DNA of 64,000 nt, from contig NZ_JADQDO010000003.1 in NCBI RefSeq assembly GCF_015694465.1, forward strand, positions 278,147-342,146. Reading direction: 5' to 3'. The translations under genes and the position numbers were made by a program. Each line of letters begins with the position of its first letter. Position 1 is the stretch's first letter. The notes beneath the pieces were generated by a model. The model was given only the letters and a program-made list of their open reading frames with translations. It made no database searches and was not told where the DNA came from. Source of the stretch: Microvirga alba. Lineage in GTDB: Bacteria > Pseudomonadota > Alphaproteobacteria > Rhizobiales > Beijerinckiaceae. Shown piece after piece: positions 63,644 through 64,000 of this stretch.

Positions 63644-64000
63644 TCAACGGACGACCCGGGTGCGCTCCAGGATCGCGGTATTGTTATTGATGGTCGGATT
63701 GTCGGGGCTCAATGAGAGCGCCTGCCGAAACAGAGCATTGGCTCGCGCTGCATCGCCTCTCAACAGATAGGAATACCCGCGGTTGTTCAGCAGCTGCGGG
63801 GTATTTCCTTGAATCCTGGCGACCTGATCGTACGCTCTGTCAGCGAGATCGAACCGACCGAGTTGATCATAACTTGCGGCGAGCCCCATCCACGAGTCGC
63901 CATCCAGTGGCGACCGCTCGACGGCGGCCTGGAAATAGCGCTCAGCGAGCCCGTAGTTTGCGCGGGCGAATTGCTCCCGTCCCAATCGTTGGGGCTGGTC
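63644..64000 (-). CDS. TPR-repeat protein, TadD-like (5' end cut by window)
   Basis: About 118 C-terminal residues are visible, and the frame continues past the right edge (DQPQRLGREQFARANYGLAERYF). Three tetratricopeptide repeats are seen: LAERYFQAAVERSPLDGDSWMGLAASYDQLG; LADRAYDQVARIQGNTPQLLNNRGYSYLLRG; ANALFRQALSLSPDNPTINNNTAILE. This repeat set, ending VVR, is like TadD lipoproteins of Flp-pilus assembly, but other TPR scaffolds fit equally well. Convergent with the HCS-like gene, 31 bp apart. Confidence 0.75.
   Translation of the reverse strand, partial: DQPQRLGREQFARANYGLAERYFQAAVERSPLDGDSWMGLAASYDQLGRFDLADRAYDQVARIQGNTPQLLNNRGYSYLLRGDAARANALFRQALSLSPDNPTINNNTAILERTRVVR

Overview
The window is high-GC alphaproteobacterial chromosome, most likely a member of the Hyphomicrobiales (Rhizobiales; Methylobacteriaceae, Boseaceae or Beijerinckiaceae-like). 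The reasons are gene content (AMP nucleosidase, MsrPQ, an ArsR-methyltransferase ahead of metF-metH, an HWE histidine kinase, a UxaC/UxaA uronate locus with ABC rather than TRAP transport) and short palindromic intergenic repeats typical of that order. Genes are densely packed, often with ATGA overlaps. I see no rRNA, tRNA, CRISPR array, insertion sequence or prophage.

Layout. 1-3619: methionine/one-carbon operon on the minus strand (ArsR-methyltransferase, metF, start of metH) with a perfect 20-bp palindrome at its head. 3845-11371: housekeeping and stress genes (small Gly-rich protein, DMT exporter, AMP nucleosidase, EttA with an SDR, erythromycin-esterase-like protein, a second SDR with an altered active site). 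11435-13378: MscS channel. 13495-21944: peptide uptake and cytosolic peptide breakdown (M14 peptidase, DppC, DppB, binding protein, fused DppD-DppF ATPase, M29 aminopeptidase). 22017-26291: modCBA molybdate transporter beside msrQ-msrP, a molybdenum-dependent periplasmic repair system. 26380-32277: sugar ABC operon with a NanE-type epimerase, headed by a PP2C-like phosphatase. 32521-34704: decayed protocatechuate (beta-ketoadipate) locus in which only pcaB looks intact.

34913-43661: dapF homolog, DnaQ-BRCT exonuclease overlapping RNase HI, acidic small protein, DbpA-like RNA helicase, cardiolipin synthase, a three-gene envelope-stress-like cassette, small hypothetical, GNAT. 43730-46690: orphan HWE histidine kinase and HU. 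46874-57528: hexuronate catabolism (ManD, UxuB, a four-gene ABC transporter, UxaC, and divergent GntR and UxaA) converging on 2-keto-3-deoxygluconate; kdgK, kdgA and uxaB are not here. 58134-63612: a second GntR regulator, an SsuABC/TauABC-like transporter, a RidA protein and a homocitrate-synthase-like DRE-TIM enzyme, which together look like an uncharacterised catabolic or detoxification cluster. The window ends inside a TPR (TadD-like) gene.

Functionally this is a scavenging-oriented chromosome segment: five ABC importers (peptide, molybdate, sugar, probable uronate, unknown NMT1-type), each next to the enzymes that would use the cargo. The most interesting parts are the 58-63.6 kb cluster, the uronate-linked ABC transporter, the PP2C/NanE operon, and the deletion scar in the pca locus.
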